Source: Paracoccus aminophilus JCM 7686
GTDB taxonomy: Bacteria > Pseudomonadota > Alphaproteobacteria > Rhodobacterales > Rhodobacteraceae
Direction: 5' to 3'
Length of the DNA: 64,000 nt
Assembly (NCBI RefSeq): GCF_000444995.1
Contig: NC_022041.1
Location: 2,454,001 to 2,518,000, forward strand
Positions 45,646-55,392 of the stretch are shown here, in pieces (positions within the stretch are counted from its first letter, which is position 1; every line of letters begins with the position of its first letter). Position numbers and translations under genes: made by a program. Below the pieces are notes generated by a model, which had not been told where the DNA came from, ran no database searches, and worked only from the letters and a program-made list of their open reading frames with translations.

Positions 45646-48159
45646 TCAGGGCCGTTCGTGGACGAACTGCCCGGGCGCCGGGCCAAAGCCCTCCCCGGGA
45701 TCGCGCGCCTCGACCCAGCCGCCCGAGCGTGGCGCGAGCCATTGATCCCACCTGCCCCACCAGCTTCCGGGGTGGAAACTTGCGGCATCGAGCCAGCTTT
45801 GGCTGTCTCCCTCGAACCCGGCTTCAGAGGTGTAATGACCATACTTCTTCTTGCTCGGCGGATTGACGATGCCGGCGATATGGCCCGATTCCGACATGAT
45901 GAAGGTGCGGTCGGTCGATCCCATCTGCGCCACGCCGCGCCAGGAATCACGCCAAGGCGCGATATGGTCAGTCTCGCAGGCGATAGCGCAGATCGGCACG
46001 GTCACATCCGAGATCTGCACGTTCTGACCCAAGACCGTATAGCCCTCTTTGACGAAGGTATTGGCCTGACACAGCCCGCGCAGATATTCGATTGCCATCT
46101 TGCCGGGCAGGTTGGTGCCGTCGCCGTTCCAGTAGAGCAGATCGAAGGCGGGCGGCGCTTCACCCAGCATATAGCTGCGGATCGCCGGTGCCCAAACCAG
46201 ATCATTCGCGCGCAAAAAGCTGAAGGTCCGCGTCATCAGCTGCGAGGAGAGCACGCCATGGCGTTGGACCTCGGCCTCGATCCCGTCGACGAAATCGTTC
46301 TGGAGATAGGTGGTGAACTCGCCCTGCTCTTCGAAATCGGTCAGCGTGGTAAAGAGCGTCGCCGAATTCACGCGATCCTTGCCCTGCTGCTTGAGCAGCG
46401 CGAGCGTTAGCGACAGCGTCGTGCCCGCGATGCAATAGCCGATCGCATTGACCTTTTCCTCGCCGGTCAGGTCCTGAATCCGATCCATCACCTCAAGATA
46501 GGCGCTGACGTAATCATCAAGCCCGGTTTCGGCATAGCTCACATCCGGGTTCTTCCAGGCGACAACGAAAAGCGTATAGCCCTGATCGACGATCCATTTC
46601 ACCAAAGAGTTCTGCGGTTTCAGATCGAGGATGTAGAATTTGTTGATCCAAGGCGGAAAGATCACCAGCGGGATCGCATGGACCTGCGCTGTGCTGGGCT
46701 TATACTGAATGAGCTCGTAAAGATGGGTCCGGGCAACCACGCTGCCTTCGCTGGTGCCGATATTCTCGCCGACCCGGAACGCGTCGCGATCGGCCAGCGA
46801 GACGATCATCTCGCCACCATTCATCTCGACATCGCGCACGAGGTTCTCAAGCCCCTGCACCAGACTTTCGCCCTCGGTCGCCACGGCTTTTTCCAAAGCG
46901 TCGGGGTTGGTCGCCAGAAAGTTCGTCGGCGCCATCATATCGATGATCTGGCGGGTGAACCAGTCGATGCGGCGCCGCTCGATATGATCCTCGATATCCA
47001 GATCCGAAGCGGCTTTCTGCATCGCCTTGGCATTGATCTGATACTGGCGTTTGACGAAGCTGAAGAAGGGATGGTTGTCCCAAAGCGGATTGGCGAAGCG
47101 ACGATCCTTCGCGCCGTCCTCGGGCTCGGGCGCCGCCATCAGCCCTTTCGACAGGGCCGCCTGGGTCTCGGCGAAATGGCGCAAGGTCTCGCCCCAATAG
47201 CTGACCTGTTGCCCGATGATGCGCGAGGGCTGCTCGGCCAGTTGCTTGAGCCAGGCCGCAGCGGTCGAGGCAAAGAAATCGGGACCCGGAGCCTCAACGC
47301 CGGGATTGGGCGCACGGCGCTGCGAGAGCGCAGCCAAGAGGCGCTGATTCAACCCTTCGATGCGCTCGATATTTTGCATCAACTGTTCGGGCAGGTGGCT
47401 GTTCGGACCGAACGCGGCTTCCATGAAGGCGGCGGTGCCGCGCGGCGTCGGCTCGGTGTCCGCGGGCTGATCCGCGCGATGCGGCGCGGATTTGGCGGTG
47501 TTGGGCGCTTCCGAACGGGCCTGAACGGCGGGGCTTCGCGGCAAAGCGGGCTCGACCAGCGGGGCGACGGGCTCCTTCAGCGCGGCGCTTTCAGCATCTG
47601 CCGAGACCTTGCGCGGCGCGGCCTTCTTGCGCGTGGTGGTGCGGGTATCGGCCCGGCTGGCGGTGCGCGCCCGGCTTGTGCTCGGACGGGGCTTGGCCTT
47701 GGCCTCCTCGGGCGCCGCGCGCGGGGATGCGCGTTTATCCGCCCGCGCCTCATCACGCGGCTCGTCGCTGGCAGCGGCGGAGGCCCGCGCAGAGGTCGGG
47801 GTGGAGGCCTTCGCGGGGGCCGCTTTCTTCGCAGCGGTTCGGCGGGCGGGTTGCGCATCGCTTGCGGGCTTTGCCGCTGCCGCCGCAGGCTTTTTTGCAG
47901 CCTCGACAGGCTTTGCGGCAGCGCGATTGCGGCTGCGCGCCGGTTTGGGCGTGGCATCAGATGCGGCGGCGGGCACAGAATCACGCGTGACCGGCTCAGC
48001 GGCCACAGCCTCGGTCACCGCAGCCGCCGGAGCCGCGCTTTTATTCTGCGAGCCACGCGATTGCGGGGAAACAGTTGCGGATTCGACGCGATCCGAGGAG
48101 TTTTCGCCGCCCTTTTGGCCATCTGTCGCAATGTCCGGCTTGCCCTCACGGCTTGTCAT
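45646..48159 (-). CDS. phaC: Class I PHB synthase PhaC with long basic N-terminal extension
   Basis: An 837-residue protein. Residues about 245-837 are a class I poly(3-hydroxyalkanoate) synthase, which polymerises 3-hydroxybutyryl-CoA at the granule surface: C576 in AIGYCIAGTT is the nucleophile, D731 in CETDHIAPW and H760 in SESGHIAG complete the triad. The box reads GYCIAG, with alanine instead of the more usual second glycine. Residues 1-240 are an extra, low-complexity region rich in Ala, Lys, Arg, Pro and Ser (AAKPVEAAKKPAAAAAKP, RRTAAKKAAPAKAS, TTTRKKAAPRKVS), like histone H1-type or PhaF-type tails. Typical class I synthases are about 560-630 residues, so this extension is notable. 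The gene is divergent from phaZ. Confidence 0.93.
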   Translation of the reverse strand: MTSREGKPDIATDGQKGGENSSDRVESATVSPQSRGSQNKSAAPAAAVTEAVAAEPVTRDSVPAAASDATPKPARSRNRAAAKPVEAAKKPAAAAAKPASDAQPARRTAAKKAAPAKASTPTSARASAAASDEPRDEARADKRASPRAAPEEAKAKPRPSTSRARTASRADTRTTTRKKAAPRKVSADAESAALKEPVAPLVEPALPRSPAVQARSEAPNTAKSAPHRADQPADTEPTPRGTAAFMEAAFGPNSHLPEQLMQNIERIEGLNQRLLAALSQRRAPNPGVEAPGPDFFASTAAAWLKQLAEQPSRIIGQQVSYWGETLRHFAETQAALSKGLMAAPEPEDGAKDRRFANPLWDNHPFFSFVKRQYQINAKAMQKAASDLDIEDHIERRRIDWFTRQIIDMMAPTNFLATNPDALEKAVATEGESLVQGLENLVRDVEMNGGEMIVSLADRDAFRVGENIGTSEGSVVARTHLYELIQYKPSTAQVHAIPLVIFPPWINKFYILDLKPQNSLVKWIVDQGYTLFVVAWKNPDVSYAETGLDDYVSAYLEVMDRIQDLTGEEKVNAIGYCIAGTTLSLTLALLKQQGKDRVNSATLFTTLTDFEEQGEFTTYLQNDFVDGIEAEVQRHGVLSSQLMTRTFSFLRANDLVWAPAIRSYMLGEAPPAFDLLYWNGDGTNLPGKMAIEYLRGLCQANTFVKEGYTVLGQNVQISDVTVPICAIACETDHIAPWRDSWRGVAQMGSTDRTFIMSESGHIAGIVNPPSKKKYGHYTSEAGFEGDSQSWLDAASFHPGSWWGRWDQWLAPRSGGWVEARDPGEGFGPAPGQFVHERP

Positions 48160-48276
48160 GCGCTCAAATCCTCCCTAACTACCAAATCTATTATGCCTGA
48201 GCCCATCGGCAGGTAAAGTGAGTCCGGCCAATCGCGAGGTCAGCCCGACCTTCATAGCGAGGAAAGTTAACGTTTC

Positions 48277-49629
48277 ATGATGTACAAAGGCATGCGTGGC
48301 ATCATCTCCTATGATGCGATGGAGACGATCCGGAACACGAATGAATGGATGGGCGCAAGCGCGCGGGCTCTGGCCTCTTACCCGGCCTTCGCTCTGTCAC
48401 CGAACCCGATGTTCAAGCTGATCTCGGCCTGGGGCCGCGTGACCGAGCGCAGCTTCGCGCGCATGGTCATCAAGCCCGATTGGAAGATCCCGGCCATCGC
48501 CGGTGAAGGCGGTCAGGACCATATCGTCTATGTCGAGCCGGTGCTGGAAAAGCCCTTCGGCGATCTGGTCCATTTCCGCGTCGCCCGCCGCGATCCGATG
48601 CCGCGCAAGGTTTTGGTGGTCGCGCCGATGTCGGGCCATTACGCGACGCTCGCGCGCTCGACCGTGGCCTCGCTGCTGCCCGATTGCGATGTCTATGTCA
48701 CCGATTGGCACAATGCGCGCGACATTCCGGTCAGCGCGGGCAAGTTCGACATCGAGGATTACACGAAATATCTGGTCGAGTTCATCCGCTTCCTCGGCCC
48801 CGATATCAACGTGATCGCGATCTGCCAGCCGGCGCCGCTGACGCTCGCAGCCGCTGCGATCCTTGCCGAAGAAGAACCGGCCGCGCAGCCGCGCACGCTG
48901 ACGCTGATCGGCGGGCCGATTGATCCCGATGCCGCGCCGACCGAGGTCACCGATTTCGGCAACCGCATGACCATGGGCGAGCTCGAAGAGCTGATGATCC
49001 AGCAGGTCGGCTTCAAATATGGCGGGGCGGGCCGCATGGTCTATCCGGGGCTGGCGCAATTGGCCTCCTTCATCGCGATGAATGCCGAAACCCACACCAG
49101 CGCCTTCATCGACAAGATCTATTCCGAAGCGCGCGGCGACGGCTCGGAGCATGATCGCCACAACAAATTCTACGATGAATATCTCGCCGTCATGGATATG
49201 ACCGCGGAATTCTATCTCTCGACCGTGTCGCGCATCTTCAAGGGGCTCGAGATCGCGAAGAACACCTTCACCGTCGATGGCAAGCCGGTCGATCTCGGCA
49301 AGATCAAGGATGTCGCGGTGATGACCGTCGAGGGCGCGAATGACGACATCTCAGCCCCCGGCCAATGCGTCGCGGCGCTGCGCCTGCTCACGGGCCTGCC
49401 CGACAGCAAGAAGGCCAGCCATCTTGAGCCGGGCGCCGGTCACTATGGCATCTTCGCAGGCAAGAGCTGGCGTCTGAACATCCGCCCGCTGGTGCTCGAC
49501 TTCATCGACGAACATATGCTCGACCAGCAGCACAGCCGCCGCCGTCGCACCCGTTCGACGCCGAGCCTCGTCGCCAGCAAGGCCGAGGAAACGCCGCCGA
49601 AAATCGACAGCTCGCGGATGCCCGTCTAA
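48277..49629 (+). CDS. phaZ: Intracellular PHB depolymerase PhaZ
   Basis: A 450-residue enzyme that degrades native intracellular PHB. The conserved N-terminus (ALASYPAFALSPNPMFKLISAWGRVTERSF), the cysteine nucleophile in NVIAICQPAPLTLAAAA near residue 190, the aspartate in VEGANDDISAPGQC and the histidine in EPGAGHYGIFAGKSWR are all present. It ends with a basic, flexible tail (HSRRRRTRSTPSL). Two ATGs in tandem can start it. It is divergent from phaC, with 117 bp between, and followed by a strong terminator. Confidence 0.93.
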   Translation: MMYKGMRGIISYDAMETIRNTNEWMGASARALASYPAFALSPNPMFKLISAWGRVTERSFARMVIKPDWKIPAIAGEGGQDHIVYVEPVLEKPFGDLVHFRVARRDPMPRKVLVVAPMSGHYATLARSTVASLLPDCDVYVTDWHNARDIPVSAGKFDIEDYTKYLVEFIRFLGPDINVIAICQPAPLTLAAAAILAEEEPAAQPRTLTLIGGPIDPDAAPTEVTDFGNRMTMGELEELMIQQVGFKYGGAGRMVYPGLAQLASFIAMNAETHTSAFIDKIYSEARGDGSEHDRHNKFYDEYLAVMDMTAEFYLSTVSRIFKGLEIAKNTFTVDGKPVDLGKIKDVAVMTVEGANDDISAPGQCVAALRLLTGLPDSKKASHLEPGAGHYGIFAGKSWRLNIRPLVLDFIDEHMLDQQHSRRRRTRSTPSLVASKAEETPPKIDSSRMPV

Positions 49630-49650
49630 GCGCGATGCGTTTGACTTGAT

Positions 49651-49685
49651 AAAGAAAACCCCCGCCACGGTGGGGGTTTTCTTTT
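49651..49685. terminator. Bidirectional terminator after phaZ
   Basis: AAAGAAAACCCCC pairs with GGGGGTTTTCTTT around an eight-base loop. T-runs exist on both strands, matching its place between the convergent phaZ and alpha/beta hydrolase genes. Confidence 0.9.
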
Positions 49686-49718
49686 GTAGCGTGGTGATCC
49701 GAACCGTGATCCGCGTGC

Positions 49719-50471
49719 TTAGCCCGCGACCCGCGCCAGCACCTCTTCAACCTGAGCCTCGATCAGCGCGAGGCAATCGGGCGAGGAAAAGCGGTGATCG
49801 GCACCCTTCACCAAGGTCAGGCGCAGATCCGGGCTCGCGGCATGATGCAAGAGCCGCAGCGCCCACTCCTGCGGCACCTCGGCATCGGCGGTGCCCTGAA
49901 GCAGCCGCACCGGGAAGGGCAGCGGCAAATGCTGGTCGAAAATCAGGTTCTTGCGCCCATCCTCGATCAGCCGAGCCGTGATGATATACGGGAAATCCTC
50001 GTATTCGGTCGGGATGACGATGCGGCCATCGCGCAAAAGCGTCTCGCGCTCGACCGGGCCGAACCCGGCCCAGAAGCCGTTTTCGGTGAAATCGGGCGCA
50101 GCGGCGATGGTAACCAACCCCGCGACCTTTTCGGGCATACGCCGCGCCAGCAGCAGCGAGATCCAGCCGCCCATCGACGAACCCACGAGAACCTGCGGCC
50201 CCTCGGTCAAGGTCTCGATCGCGGCGGCGGCATCCTCGGCCCAGTCGCTGATCGCGCCCTCTTCAAAGCTGCCCGAGCTTTCGCCATGGCCGGAATAGTC
50301 AAAGCGCAGGAAGGGGCGATCCGCGCGCGCGGCCCAGTTTTCAAGCGCCAGCGCCTTGGTGCCCTGCATGTCCGATTTGAAGCCGCCGAGGAACACCACC
50401 CCCACGCCCTGCCCGGCCCTGCGGTTATAGGCGATATGGCGGCCCGTTGCCGTCTCGATCATCTTTGTCAT
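49719..50471 (-). CDS. Alpha/beta hydrolase
   Basis: A 250-residue alpha/beta hydrolase with the nucleophile elbow [16 protein letters not shown] (Ser near residue 95), preceded by [14 protein letters not shown], and an acidic residue and histidine near the end ([22 protein letters not shown]). It resembles serine esterases of the palmitoyl thioesterase (ABHD10-like) group. The substrate is not known. It is convergent with phaZ and divergent from thrS. Confidence 0.85.
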   Translation of the reverse strand: MTKMIETATGRHIAYNRRAGQGVGVVFLGGFKSDMQGTKALALENWAARADRPFLRFDYSGHGESSGSFEEGAISDWAEDAAAAIETLTEGPQVLVGSSMGGWISLLLARRMPEKVAGLVTIAAAPDFTENGFWAGFGPVERETLLRDGRIVIPTEYEDFPYIITARLIEDGRKNLIFDQHLPLPFPVRLLQGTADAEVPQEWALRLLHHAASPDLRLTLVKGADHRFSSPDCLALIEAQVEEVLARVAG

Positions 50472-50635
50472 GCTTTGCTCCCAATCTGGCGCCCAAGTCT
50501 GGACCCTGCTTTGGCCTCGGTGTCGCGCGCCCCAGCACTAGCCGCATTGACACCAGCGGTCAAAGTGTCCAAATCACCGCACGACATAACCCGCAACCGG
50601 GCGTTCCGTGGGCGCCAAACCGACGAGGAGCCGAT

Positions 50636-52585
50636 ATGGCCGATCTCATTTCCCTTTCATTTCCTGATGGCAGCATCCGCGACTATCCCGCGGGCACGAC
50701 GGCTGGCGAAGTCGCGGCCTCGATTGCGCCGTCTCTGGCCAAGGCCGCCATTTCGGCCAATCTCGATGGCCATCACATCGACCTGCAATGGCCGATCAAG
50801 GCCTCGGGCGCGCTGCGCATCAATACGATGAAGGACGAGGCCCCCGCTCTCGAACTCATCCGCCACGATCTCGCCCATATCATGGCCCGCGCCGTGCAAG
50901 AGCTGTGGCCCGATGTCAAAGTCACCATCGGCCCGGTCCGCGATGCCGGCTGGTTCTATGACTTCGACCGCGCCGAGCCCTTCACGCCCGAAGATCTGGG
51001 CGCGATCGAGCAGAAGATGAAGCAGATCATCGCCGCCAAAGATCCGGTCAAGACCGAGGTCTGGGACCGCGCCCGCGCGCTGGCCTATTATGAAGAGCGC
51101 GGCGAGCCCTTCAAGGTCGAGCTGGTAAACCGCATCCCCGAGGGCGAGGATCTGCGGATGTATTGGCATGGCGATTGGCAAGACCTCTGCCGTGGCCCGC
51201 ATCTGCAATCGACGGGTCAGGTGCCCGCCGATGCCTTCAAACTGACGCATGTCGCAGGCGCTTACTGGCTGGGCGATGCCTCGCGTCCGATGCTCCAGCG
51301 CATCTATGGCATTGCCTTCCGCAACCGCGATGACCTCAAGGCGCATCTGACGATGCTGGAAGAGGCCGCGAAACGCGACCACCGCAAGCTCGGCCGCGAG
51401 ATGAACCTCTTCCACATGCAGGAAGAAGCGCCCGGTCAGGTCTTCTGGCATCCGAATGGCTGGACGATCTACACCGTCTTGCAAGATTACATGCGCCGCC
51501 AGCAGCGTCGCGGCGGCTATGTCGAGGTCAACACGCCTCAGGTCGTGAACCGCAAGCTCTGGGAAGCTTCGGGCCATTGGGAAAACTATCAGGAAAACAT
51601 GTTCATCGTCGAAGTCGACGAGGATCATGCCCGCGAAAAGACCATCAATGCGCTCAAGCCGATGAACTGCCCCTGCCATGTGCAGGTCTTCAACGTCGGG
51701 CTGAAAAGCTATCGCGACCTGCCTTTGCGCATGGCCGAATTCGGCTCGTGCAACCGCTACGAGCCCTCGGGCGCGCTGCATGGCATCATGCGTGTGCGTG
51801 GCTTTACGCAAGACGATGCGCATATCTTCTGCACCGAGGCTCAGATCGAGCCGGAAACCAAGAAATTCATCGAATTCCTCTCGGCGATCTACAAGGATCT
51901 CGGCTTTGATGATTTCCGCATCAAACTGTCGACGCGCCCTGAAAACCGCATCGGCTCGGAAGAAAGCTGGGACATCGTCGAGGGCGCGCTGGCGGCAGCC
52001 GTGACCAAAGCGGGCTATAGCTACGAGCTCAATCCGGGCGAAGGCGCGTTCTACGGGCCGAAGCTTGAATTCGTGCTGCGCGATGCGATTGGCCGCGATT
52101 GGCAATGCGGCACGCTGCAGGTTGACCCGAACCTGCCCGAGCGTCTCGACGCCAATTACATCGGCGAAGACGGTGCCAAACATCGGCCCTATATGCTGCA
52201 CCGCGCGGTCTTGGGCAGCTTCGAGCGCTTCATTGGTATCCTGATCGAATCAAGCGCCGGGAAACTGCCACTCTGGCTTGCACCGCGGCAGGTCGTGGTC
52301 GCCTCGATTGTCTCGGATGCTGATGATTTCGTGCAAGAAGTCGTCGAAACTCTGCGTGCTCAGGGAATCAGGGCCGAGGCCGATGTCCGCAACGAAAAGA
52401 TCAACTACAAGGTGCGCGAGCATTCCGTCGGCAAGGTTCCGGTCATCATGGCAATCGGGATGAAAGAGGTTGCCGAACGCAGCGTCTCCCTGCGCAGACT
52501 GGACAAACAGGGCAGCGAAAGCCTGTCCCTCGACGAAGCGGTTGCGCAACTCAAGGCAGAAGCACTCGCGCCCGATCAGCGCTGA
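50636..52585 (+). CDS. thrS: Threonyl-tRNA synthetase
   Basis: A 649-residue class II synthetase. The TGS domain occupies residues 1-60, the editing domain follows ([25 protein letters not shown]), and the catalytic core has zinc-binding Cys in NCPCHVQVF, motif 2 in [31 protein letters not shown], and motif 3 in [16 protein letters not shown]. The C-terminal anticodon-binding domain is present. GAGGAG precedes the ATG. The frame is complete. Confidence 0.97.
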   Translation: MADLISLSFPDGSIRDYPAGTTAGEVAASIAPSLAKAAISANLDGHHIDLQWPIKASGALRINTMKDEAPALELIRHDLAHIMARAVQELWPDVKVTIGPVRDAGWFYDFDRAEPFTPEDLGAIEQKMKQIIAAKDPVKTEVWDRARALAYYEERGEPFKVELVNRIPEGEDLRMYWHGDWQDLCRGPHLQSTGQVPADAFKLTHVAGAYWLGDASRPMLQRIYGIAFRNRDDLKAHLTMLEEAAKRDHRKLGREMNLFHMQEEAPGQVFWHPNGWTIYTVLQDYMRRQQRRGGYVEVNTPQVVNRKLWEASGHWENYQENMFIVEVDEDHAREKTINALKPMNCPCHVQVFNVGLKSYRDLPLRMAEFGSCNRYEPSGALHGIMRVRGFTQDDAHIFCTEAQIEPETKKFIEFLSAIYKDLGFDDFRIKLSTRPENRIGSEESWDIVEGALAAAVTKAGYSYELNPGEGAFYGPKLEFVLRDAIGRDWQCGTLQVDPNLPERLDANYIGEDGAKHRPYMLHRAVLGSFERFIGILIESSAGKLPLWLAPRQVVVASIVSDADDFVQEVVETLRAQGIRAEADVRNEKINYKVREHSVGKVPVIMAIGMKEVAERSVSLRRLDKQGSESLSLDEAVAQLKAEALAPDQR

Positions 52586-52789
52586 TCCGCCGATCTCAAA
52601 AAATCGACCTGCGCCGGATCACAATTCCCGGCGCAATTTTACTTGTTTTTTTTGGTAGATCGGGCAACATTTCACGCGTGAGCATGACTTTCTACCGCCT
52701 CCCTTTACGGGCAGCCGGGCAAAAAACGGAAAGGGCTGCACGGCCTGGGCTGCAATCTCGCACCCGGGAACTACTGAGGAGAGACGGTA

Positions 52790-52996
52790 ATGGCTACCGG
52801 CACCGTAAAATGGTTCAACGCCACCAAGGGCTTTGGTTTCATCGCACCCGATGATGGCGGCAAAGATGTGTTCGTTCACATTTCGGCAGTTGAACGCGCT
52901 GGCCTGACCGGCCTGAACGACAATCAGAAAATCAGCTACGAGCTGCAGGCTGGCCGTGACGGTCGTTCGTCTGCCTCGGATCTGCAACTGATCTGA
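52790..52996 (+). CDS. cspA: Cold shock protein CspA family
   Basis: A 68-residue single cold shock domain. RNP1 (KGFGFIAPDDGG) and RNP2 (DVFVHISAV) are intact, and the length is typical. Such proteins bind single-stranded RNA and act as RNA chaperones. A 204-bp region separates it from thrS; the mRNA may have a long 5' leader, as is common in cold shock genes. A clear terminator follows. Confidence 0.95.
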   Translation: MATGTVKWFNATKGFGFIAPDDGGKDVFVHISAVERAGLTGLNDNQKISYELQAGRDGRSSASDLQLI

Positions 52997-53020
52997 TCTC
53001 ATATTTCTCATACGATCGGA

Positions 53021-53044
53021 GCGGCCCGCTTCGCGGGCCGTTTT
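53021..53044 (+). terminator. Terminator after cspA
   Basis: CGGCCCGC pairs with GCGGGCCG around TTC and is followed by TTTT. Confidence 0.85.
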
Positions 53045-53107
53045 CCCTTTCGCGCATCCGTCATAAGCTCCTGAAAGGCTTGCCCGGCAGGAAGGACATA
53101 GGCACGG

Positions 53108-54595
53108 ATGACCCTCTACCCCACACAGATGAACCTTGCGCGACATGTGCTTGCCGCAGGTGAGGCCACGCCCGACAAAGCCGCTCTTGCCGTAATCGGC
53201 CTTAGTCGGGCCGAGCGTTGGTCCTATGCCCGGCTGATCGCGGCGGTGCGCGGCACGGCGACGGGGCTTCTGCGCGCCGGGCTGGTTCCGGGCGACAGGC
53301 TGCTGTTGCGGCTGGGCAATCGCCCGGCCTTTCCGGTGGCCTATCTGGGGGCGATTGCGGCGGGGATCGTGCCGATTCCGACTTCGGCGCTGCTCACCCG
53401 CAGCGAGATCACGAGAATCGCGCAGGAAACCAACCCGGCGCTGGTGGTTGCAGGCGCGGGCGTCGCTTTGCCCGACCATCCGGCCCGGGTGATGGATGAG
53501 ACCGAGCTCAGCGCCTTTGAAACCCTGCCCCCCGCGCCTTGGGACATGGGCGATCCCGAGCGGCTTGCCTATATCATCTACACCTCCGGCAGTTCGGGTC
53601 AGCCGCGCGCGGTCATGCATGCCCATCGCGCGATTCTGGCGCGGGCCGCGATGTTTGAGGGCTGGTATGGCCTGCGCGCCGAGGACCGGCTGCTTCACGC
53701 CGGCGCCTTCAACTGGACCTTCACGCTTGGCACCGGGCTGATGGATCCCTGGACGCTTGGCGCCACCGCGCTCATTCCCGCCGATGGCACCGAGCCCCAG
53801 CAGATCCCGCTGCTGGCCGCGCGTCATGGCGCAAGCCTGATTGCCGCAGCGCCCGGCGTCTTTCGCAAGATGCTTCAGACCGAATGGAGGCCTTGGACGG
53901 CCCTGCGCCACGGGCTGGCGGCGGGCGAAAGGCTGGATCCGGCCCTGCGCGCCGCCTGGCACGCGCGCACCGGGACCGAACTGCACGAGGCCATGGGCAT
54001 GTCGGAATGCTCGACTTTCCTGTCGGGTAGCCCGGCCCGGCCCGCGCCGGATGGCACGGCGGGCTTTGCGCAACCCGGCCGCCGCATTGCCATTCTGGAT
54101 GAGGCGGGAGCCGAACTTCCCCCCGGCACGCCCGGGCGGCTCGCGGTTCATGAAAGCGATCCGGGGCTCTTTCTCGGCTATCTCGACCAGCCAGAGGAAA
54201 CCGCCTCCCGGCGCGCCGGGGCGTGGTTTTTAACCGGAGATCTGGCCGAGGCCACATCCGAGGGCGCGATCGCCATGCTCGGGCGCACCGACGATGTGAT
54301 GAACGCTGGCGGCTACCGCGTCGCCCCAGCAGAGATCGAAGAGCCGCTCGCCCGGGTCGAAGCCGCGGGCGAAGTCGCCGCCGCCGAAATCGCCGTGCGC
54401 CCCGGCGTCACCGTGATCGCGGCCTTCTGGACCGGCACCGCCTCGCGCGAGGCACTCGAGCTGGCCGCAAAAGAGCATCTTGCCCGCTACAAACAACCGC
54501 GCGATTACCTACATCTTGACCAGTTGCCGCGCACCGCGACCGGCAAGATCAATCGCCGCGCTTTGCGCGACCGCTATTCCAAGGACCACCTATGA
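53108..54595 (+). CDS. AMP-dependent acyl-CoA synthetase
   Basis: A 495-residue member of the adenylate-forming family. The P-loop AYIIYTSGSSGQPRAVMHAH lies near residue 165, A5 is EAMGMSECSTFLSG near residue 295, A7 is WFLTGDLAEATSEGAIAMLGRTDDVMNAGGYRVAP near residue 375, and the final catalytic lysine is in RTATGKINRRAL. It most resembles benzoate- or medium-chain acyl-CoA ligases; the acid substrate is unknown. Its stop overlaps the start of the DsbA-like gene, so they are coupled. Confidence 0.88.
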   Translation: MTLYPTQMNLARHVLAAGEATPDKAALAVIGLSRAERWSYARLIAAVRGTATGLLRAGLVPGDRLLLRLGNRPAFPVAYLGAIAAGIVPIPTSALLTRSEITRIAQETNPALVVAGAGVALPDHPARVMDETELSAFETLPPAPWDMGDPERLAYIIYTSGSSGQPRAVMHAHRAILARAAMFEGWYGLRAEDRLLHAGAFNWTFTLGTGLMDPWTLGATALIPADGTEPQQIPLLAARHGASLIAAAPGVFRKMLQTEWRPWTALRHGLAAGERLDPALRAAWHARTGTELHEAMGMSECSTFLSGSPARPAPDGTAGFAQPGRRIAILDEAGAELPPGTPGRLAVHESDPGLFLGYLDQPEETASRRAGAWFLTGDLAEATSEGAIAMLGRTDDVMNAGGYRVAPAEIEEPLARVEAAGEVAAAEIAVRPGVTVIAAFWTGTASREALELAAKEHLARYKQPRDYLHLDQLPRTATGKINRRALRDRYSKDHL

Positions 54596-55248
54596 CCTCC
54601 GCGCCGACCTCTTCCATCCGACTCGACATCTTCGCCGATCCGGTCTGCCCCTGGTGCATGATCGGCAAGGCCGAGCTCGACCGCGCGCTGGAAAGCCGGC
54701 CGAATCATCCCTTTGCCATCGCCTGGCACCCGTTCCGGCTTGACCCGCAAATGCCGCCTGCGGGGATGCCTTACGTCGATTACATGAAGATGAAGTTCGA
54801 GGATGAGAAGGGCATTCTCGCCGCGATGAAGCCGGTGATGGAGGCTTCTGAACGCCTGGGCCTCTGGATCAACCCTTCGCTGATCGAGCGCGTGCCGAAC
54901 ACCTTGAACGCCCATCGCCTGATGCATTGGGCAGGCGTCGAAGGCGGCGCGCAGACCAAGGTCATGTCGGCTTTGATGCGGGCCTATTGGCGCGAGGGCC
55001 GCAATATCGCCAATCCCGATGTGCTGGTCGAAATCGCGACCGTTGCCGGGCTCGACGGCGAAATGGTGCGGCGTTTGCTGAAAACCGATGCCGATGTCGA
55101 GCAGGTCATTGGCCGCGAAGTCCATGCCCGCGAGCGCGGCGTGTCCTCGGTTCCGACCTTCATCATCGCCGATCAACACGCGATTTCGGGCGCCCAGCCT
55201 GCGAGCCTTTGGCAGAATGTGATCGACGAGATCACCGGCGCCGCCTGA
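54592..55248 (+). CDS. DsbA-family (FrnE-like) oxidoreductase
   Basis: A 218-residue cytoplasmic DsbA-like thioredoxin-fold protein. The active site CPWC is in FADPVCPWCMIGKAEL near residue 20, there is no signal peptide, and the cis-proline loop is in ERGVSSVPTFIIADQHAISGAQ. The FrnE group includes redox and 2-hydroxychromene isomerase-like proteins. It is translationally coupled to the acyl-CoA synthetase gene. Confidence 0.9.
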   Translation: MTSAPTSSIRLDIFADPVCPWCMIGKAELDRALESRPNHPFAIAWHPFRLDPQMPPAGMPYVDYMKMKFEDEKGILAAMKPVMEASERLGLWINPSLIERVPNTLNAHRLMHWAGVEGGAQTKVMSALMRAYWREGRNIANPDVLVEIATVAGLDGEMVRRLLKTDADVEQVIGREVHARERGVSSVPTFIIADQHAISGAQPASLWQNVIDEITGAA

Positions 55249-55273
55249 TCTGCCCGCCTGATCTGCCCCGCGA

Positions 55274-55298
55274 TCCGGGCGCGCACGCCGCGCCCGGA
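55274..55298 (+). terminator. Hairpin after the DsbA-like gene
   Basis: TCCGGGCGCG pairs with CGCGCCCGGA around five bases, giving a ten-pair stem 25 bases after the stop. No T-run follows, so it may stabilise the mRNA end rather than stop transcription. Confidence 0.45.
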
Positions 55299-55392
55299 CC
55301 TGAAGCCGCGCTCAGCCCCCGCTTTGGCAAACTGGAAAAACGCGCGATGAGCGTCTATCCTTCTCTCCAGCCGCCGCGCTTTGGAGACCGCT

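Noticed and set aside
45244..48216. Plus-strand frames opposite phaC and phaP
   Set aside because: Arginine- and glycine-rich shadows of the phaC coding strand with no domain resemblance.
55249..55392. Cobalamin riboswitch before nrdJ
   Set aside because: The gap is short, contains a simple GC hairpin and lacks the conserved B12 box.
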